DNA of 64,000 nt from an uncultured Clostridia bacterium (GTDB lineage: Bacteria; Bacillota; Clostridia; Oscillospirales; Ruminococcaceae). Positions 61,577 to 64,000 of the stretch are shown piece after piece. The stretch is taken from assembly GCA_945923775.1 (NCBI GenBank), contig CAMELR010000005.1:47985-111984 (forward strand), in the 5' to 3' direction. How positions within the stretch are numbered: position 1 is the stretch's first letter; each line of letters starts with the position of its first letter. Position numbers and translations under genes: made by a program. The notes under the pieces were generated by a model. The model worked only from the letters and a program-made list of their open reading frames with translations, was not told the origin of the DNA and did no database searches.

Positions 61577-62101
61577 TTAATTTAAGTTCAGCCCGTTGGA
61601 CTCAAAGCACTTCACCAGCTTTACTATCTCGCCGCAGATCACGGAATCTCTTGCATTTCCATTGACCATATACATGGAATTCCTGCGGTAGATAGCGGAA
61701 CGAGTATCGTAAAGCTGCCGGAGCTGCTCCGGGGTATTATTCACGACGAGCGGGCGGTTGGAATCGTTCTTAATGCGCTCATAGCACACTTCGAACGGGG
61801 TGTTTATGTACACGGAGATCCCGCTTTCCCGCGCGAACTCTGCGGTTTTATCGTTGATGAGCGCTCCGCCGCCGGTCGCCACGATATAACCGCCGCTGAG
61901 TTCGCGGATATACTTCGCTTCAAGGCTTCTGAAGTGCGGCTCGCCGAACTTCTCGAATATCTCGGGAATGGACATTCCTTCGCGGTCGACGATTACCTTG
62001 TCGAGGTCGACAAGCTCGCGGCCAAGCTCCGCTGCGACCAGACGTCCGATGTGGCTCTTGCCGCAGCCCATGAAGCCGCAGAGGTACACGGAAGCGGTCA
62101 T
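61577..62101 (-). CDS. aroK: Shikimate kinase
   Basis: 174 residues, the usual length. The P-loop is GFMGCGKS (8-15), the shikimate-binding Asp is in DLDK, Arg in FRSLE and GGG in TGGGALI. It phosphorylates shikimate at the 3-hydroxyl in aromatic amino acid synthesis. The ATG at 62101 overlaps the aroE stop by 4 bases (ATGA) and has GGAGG upstream; a longer frame upstream lies inside aroE and is rejected. It forms an operon with aroE. Confidence 0.95.
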   Translation of the reverse strand: MTASVYLCGFMGCGKSHIGRLVAAELGRELVDLDKVIVDREGMSIPEIFEKFGEPHFRSLEAKYIRELSGGYIVATGGGALINDKTAEFARESGISVYINTPFEVCYERIKNDSNRPLVVNNTPEQLRQLYDTRSAIYRRNSMYMVNGNARDSVICGEIVKLVKCFESNGLNLN

Positions 62102-62949
62102 ATCAGATCCTCCATATCGGAGATTATCTTGTTGATATCCTCGGTTTTGTAGGAAGCGTTGTCCCATATCTCATGAGCCGCAACAGCCTGGAGCACCAGC
62201 ATAGCCATTCCGGTCATAGCCTTCGCGCCCTTTTCGCGGGCGGTCTTTGCGAGGAGGGTCACTTTGGGGTTGTAAACCGCGTCGAACACGAACTTCACGC
62301 CGTCGAGCACAGCGGGAGTGCAGGGCATTCTGTCCACCTTCGGGAACATTCCCACCGGGCATGCGTTGACGAGCAGGTCGAACTGAGCGCCCTCCGGAAG
62401 GTCGCACTTATCCAGCGCCGCGCCGCTGATGAACGCGATCTGTACCTTTGCGTCGGGCTTGAGCGCCTTGATCTCCTTTACGACCTCCTCGGCGAGAGCC
62501 TTATCGGACTGGAGCGCCGCGATAGTCAGGTCGCCGCCCTCGAGCGCGGTTTCTATCGCCATCATTCTGCCGACGCCGCCGCAGCCGATGAGCAGCACTC
62601 TGGAATTCAGAGAAGCTCCGAGAGCCGCGATGGACTTTGTGAACCCGATAACGTCGGTGTTATAGCCGACCTTTTCGTCCTTTCCGACCTTGATGCAGTT
62701 GACCGAGCGGTAGCGCTGAGCGCCTGCGTCAAGTCTGTCGCAGAAGTCGATGATAGACACCTTGTGCGGGATTGTGATGTTGAATCCGTCGAGGGTCGAG
62801 AGAAAATCGAACTTATCGTGAAGCTCCTCCGGCGCGATGTCGTACATCTGGTAATCCACGGTCTCGCCGTCCAGTGCGAACAGCGCTGTGTGAATCTGCG
62901 GGGAGAGGGAGTGTCCGAGGGGGTGTCCTAAAATTCCGAATTTACGCAT
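62098..62949 (-). CDS. aroE: Shikimate dehydrogenase
   Basis: 283 residues. GHPLGHSLSPQIH (7-19) and NITIPHK form the shikimate site with its catalytic Lys; GCGGVGRMMA is the NADP(H) Rossmann loop; GMAMLVLQA lies near the end. It reduces 3-dehydroshikimate to shikimate. It lies 13 bases downstream of fabD and overlaps aroK by 4 bases, so fabD-aroE-aroK is probably one transcript, an unusual mix of fatty-acid and aromatic pathway genes. Confidence 0.95.
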   Translation of the reverse strand: MRKFGILGHPLGHSLSPQIHTALFALDGETVDYQMYDIAPEELHDKFDFLSTLDGFNITIPHKVSIIDFCDRLDAGAQRYRSVNCIKVGKDEKVGYNTDVIGFTKSIAALGASLNSRVLLIGCGGVGRMMAIETALEGGDLTIAALQSDKALAEEVVKEIKALKPDAKVQIAFISGAALDKCDLPEGAQFDLLVNACPVGMFPKVDRMPCTPAVLDGVKFVFDAVYNPKVTLLAKTAREKGAKAMTGMAMLVLQAVAAHEIWDNASYKTEDINKIISDMEDLI

Positions 62950-62962
62950 ATTAATTAACCTT

Positions 62963-63886
62963 TCAGCTTTTCAGAGCGGCGAGAGCCTTTTCAAGAGTTT
63001 CAGCATTTTCGATGTGCATTGCGTTTGCGCCGCGGTCGAACTTTTTAACAAGACCGGTCAGCACCTTGCCGGGGCCGAGCTCGACGTAAGCTTCGATTCC
63101 GGCGGACTGCATAGCGGTCAGCTCGTCAACGAATTTAACCGGGGAGCAGATATGTGCTGCGAGGTAGGAGGGCATGTCGGAGAAGTCGTCCAGCTTCCTG
63201 CCGTAGAGGTTGGAGTAGAAATCGCAGTTGGGAGCCTTGAACGGGAACCCGGCGATCTCGCCCTTGAACTTCTCAGCCGCGCCTGCCATGAGCTTGGTGT
63301 GGAACGCCGCGGAAACCGCGAGCTTCACCGCGCGCTTGCCCATTTCGGCGAACTTTGCTACAGCCTCGTCGATAGCTGCGGATTCGCCTGCGATAACGGT
63401 CTGCTGCGGGCTGTTGTAGTTAGCGGGAGCGCAGAAGCCGTTTACTTCCTCGCAAACCTTGGCGATGGTCTCGTTGTCGCTGCCGATGATGGCCGCCATG
63501 GAGCCTCCGGTGGCTTCCGCCGCCTCAGCCATAGCCGCAGAGCGGAGCTTTATAGCCTTGAACGCGTCCTCCATGCCGAGCATTCCGGAAGCGTACATAG
63601 CCGCATACTCACCGAGGGAGTGACCCGCAACGGCGCAGTTGTCGATGCCGTTCTCACGAGCCGCAGCGAGAGCCAGCAGGGAAGTGGTGAAAATGGCCGG
63701 CTGGGAAAGTCTGGTCTGCGCGAGTTCCTCAGGTGTGGAATCGCTGAGCTTCTTCGCGAGGTCGAAGCCCATTATATCAGAGCCGCACTCGAGAATCTGC
63801 TTTGCCGCAGAGGACTTCTCCGCAAGCTCCGCGCCCATGCCCGGGTACTGTGAACCCTGTCCGGAAAATAAGAAAACTGTCTTCAT
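62963..63886 (-). CDS. fabD: Malonyl-CoA:ACP transacylase FabD
   Basis: 307 residues. GQGSQYPGMG (oxyanion loop), GHSLGEYAA (nucleophile Ser), the Arg in IKLRSAAM, and the late His in AAFHTKLM are all present. It transfers malonyl from CoA to acyl carrier protein for fatty-acid synthesis. I choose the ATG at 63886 (GGAGG 5 bases upstream). The other fab genes are not in the window but may lie just beyond its end. An inverted repeat in the promoter region may be an operator. Confidence 0.95.
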   Translation of the reverse strand: MKTVFLFSGQGSQYPGMGAELAEKSSAAKQILECGSDIMGFDLAKKLSDSTPEELAQTRLSQPAIFTTSLLALAAARENGIDNCAVAGHSLGEYAAMYASGMLGMEDAFKAIKLRSAAMAEAAEATGGSMAAIIGSDNETIAKVCEEVNGFCAPANYNSPQQTVIAGESAAIDEAVAKFAEMGKRAVKLAVSAAFHTKLMAGAAEKFKGEIAGFPFKAPNCDFYSNLYGRKLDDFSDMPSYLAAHICSPVKFVDELTAMQSAGIEAYVELGPGKVLTGLVKKFDRGANAMHIENAETLEKALAALKS

Positions 63887-63921
63887 GTGAACCTCCATGT
63901 GATATTATTGTTTATCGTTTT

Positions 63922-63948
63922 ATTTGAAATATAATGCTTTTTTCAAAT
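63922..63948. promoter_or_regulatory. Possible operator in the fabD promoter region
   Basis: ATTTGAAA, 11 bases, TTTCAAAT; a TTGACA-like -35 for the minus strand lies at 63956-63961. The repeat overlaps the expected -10 zone. Confidence 0.35.
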
Positions 63949-64000
63949 TTTGATTTGTCAATACAAGTGCAACAGTTATTTCAAAAATTTTTTAATGACC

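Noticed and set aside
1..64000. CRISPR arrays, phage, conjugation or restriction genes
   Set aside because: No regularly spaced repeats and no proteins of these kinds were seen; repeated hairpins at 61.3 kb differ in sequence and spacing.

Overview
The window looks like chromosome from a fibre-degrading anaerobic Gram-positive, most plausibly Ruminococcus or a close Oscillospiraceae relative. The evidence is a type I dockerin protein, a GH130 phosphorylase of the mannosylglucose type described from Ruminococcus albus, surface proteins ending in PDTG/NPGTG plus a hydrophobic tail and KKRK, strong AGGAGG ribosome sites, TTGACA-N17-TATAAT promoters, and several GTG/TTG starts. No phage, plasmid, transposase, integrase or CRISPR array is visible. 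The species is inferred, not proven.

Layout. 1-915: end of a GH3 beta-N-acetylhexosaminidase and a HAD hydrolase. 1004-6767 (minus): a probable operon of a short SecA paralogue, mnmE, a TrkA-type regulator and a HAD phosphatase, followed by a cytidylate-kinase-like gene. 6930-13325 (plus): from one consensus promoter, GH130 phosphorylase, NUDIX hydrolase, second TrkA protein, FtsA-like protein and a GH26 lipoprotein that appears to have lost both catalytic glutamates. 13563-14981 (minus): SGNH esterase lipoprotein. 15188-17523 and 19071-22906: two ECF sigma factors, each overlapping a membrane anti-sigma-like gene. One partner carries two M23 peptidase domains and the other is about 1,118 residues. 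A tRNA-Arg(CCU) follows at 23165-23239.

23674-29472: a strongly codon-biased block of secreted proteins. It holds two tandem wall-anchored paralogues, a 1,028-residue helical protein ending in a dockerin, and a small wall-anchored protein with a cohesin-like domain. 29941-43885: a ten-gene co-directional cluster from one consensus promoter. It has two LolD-type ATPases (one with an AbrB-like tail), a giant substrate-binding protein without a lipobox, two pairs of CUT1 sugar permeases, an NHL/TPR membrane protein, a YIP1-family membrane protein and a large secreted DUF5696-like protein. I regard this as the best candidate for an undescribed system. The expected CUT1 ATPase (MsmX type) is encoded alone at 51443-52585.

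43999-55187: rnhA, an YbaK-type deacylase, a GH43-CBM6 lipoprotein, a frameshifted CrtO-like gene, an EamA transporter, a transglutaminase-like protein, DUF4830, MsmX, a lone MoxR ATPase and small unknowns. 55302-63886 (minus): a degenerate GGDEF-EAL protein, a third ECF/anti-sigma pair, an amidohydrolase, a 240-bp array of stem-loops, then aroK, aroE and fabD.

Themes are plant-polysaccharide use (mannan and arabinoxylan type enzymes, sugar ABC systems, dockerin and surface proteins), envelope sensing through three ECF pairs, and several apparent pseudoenzymes (GH26, second M23 domain, GGDEF/EAL). All functional statements come from reading motifs by eye; no search was run.
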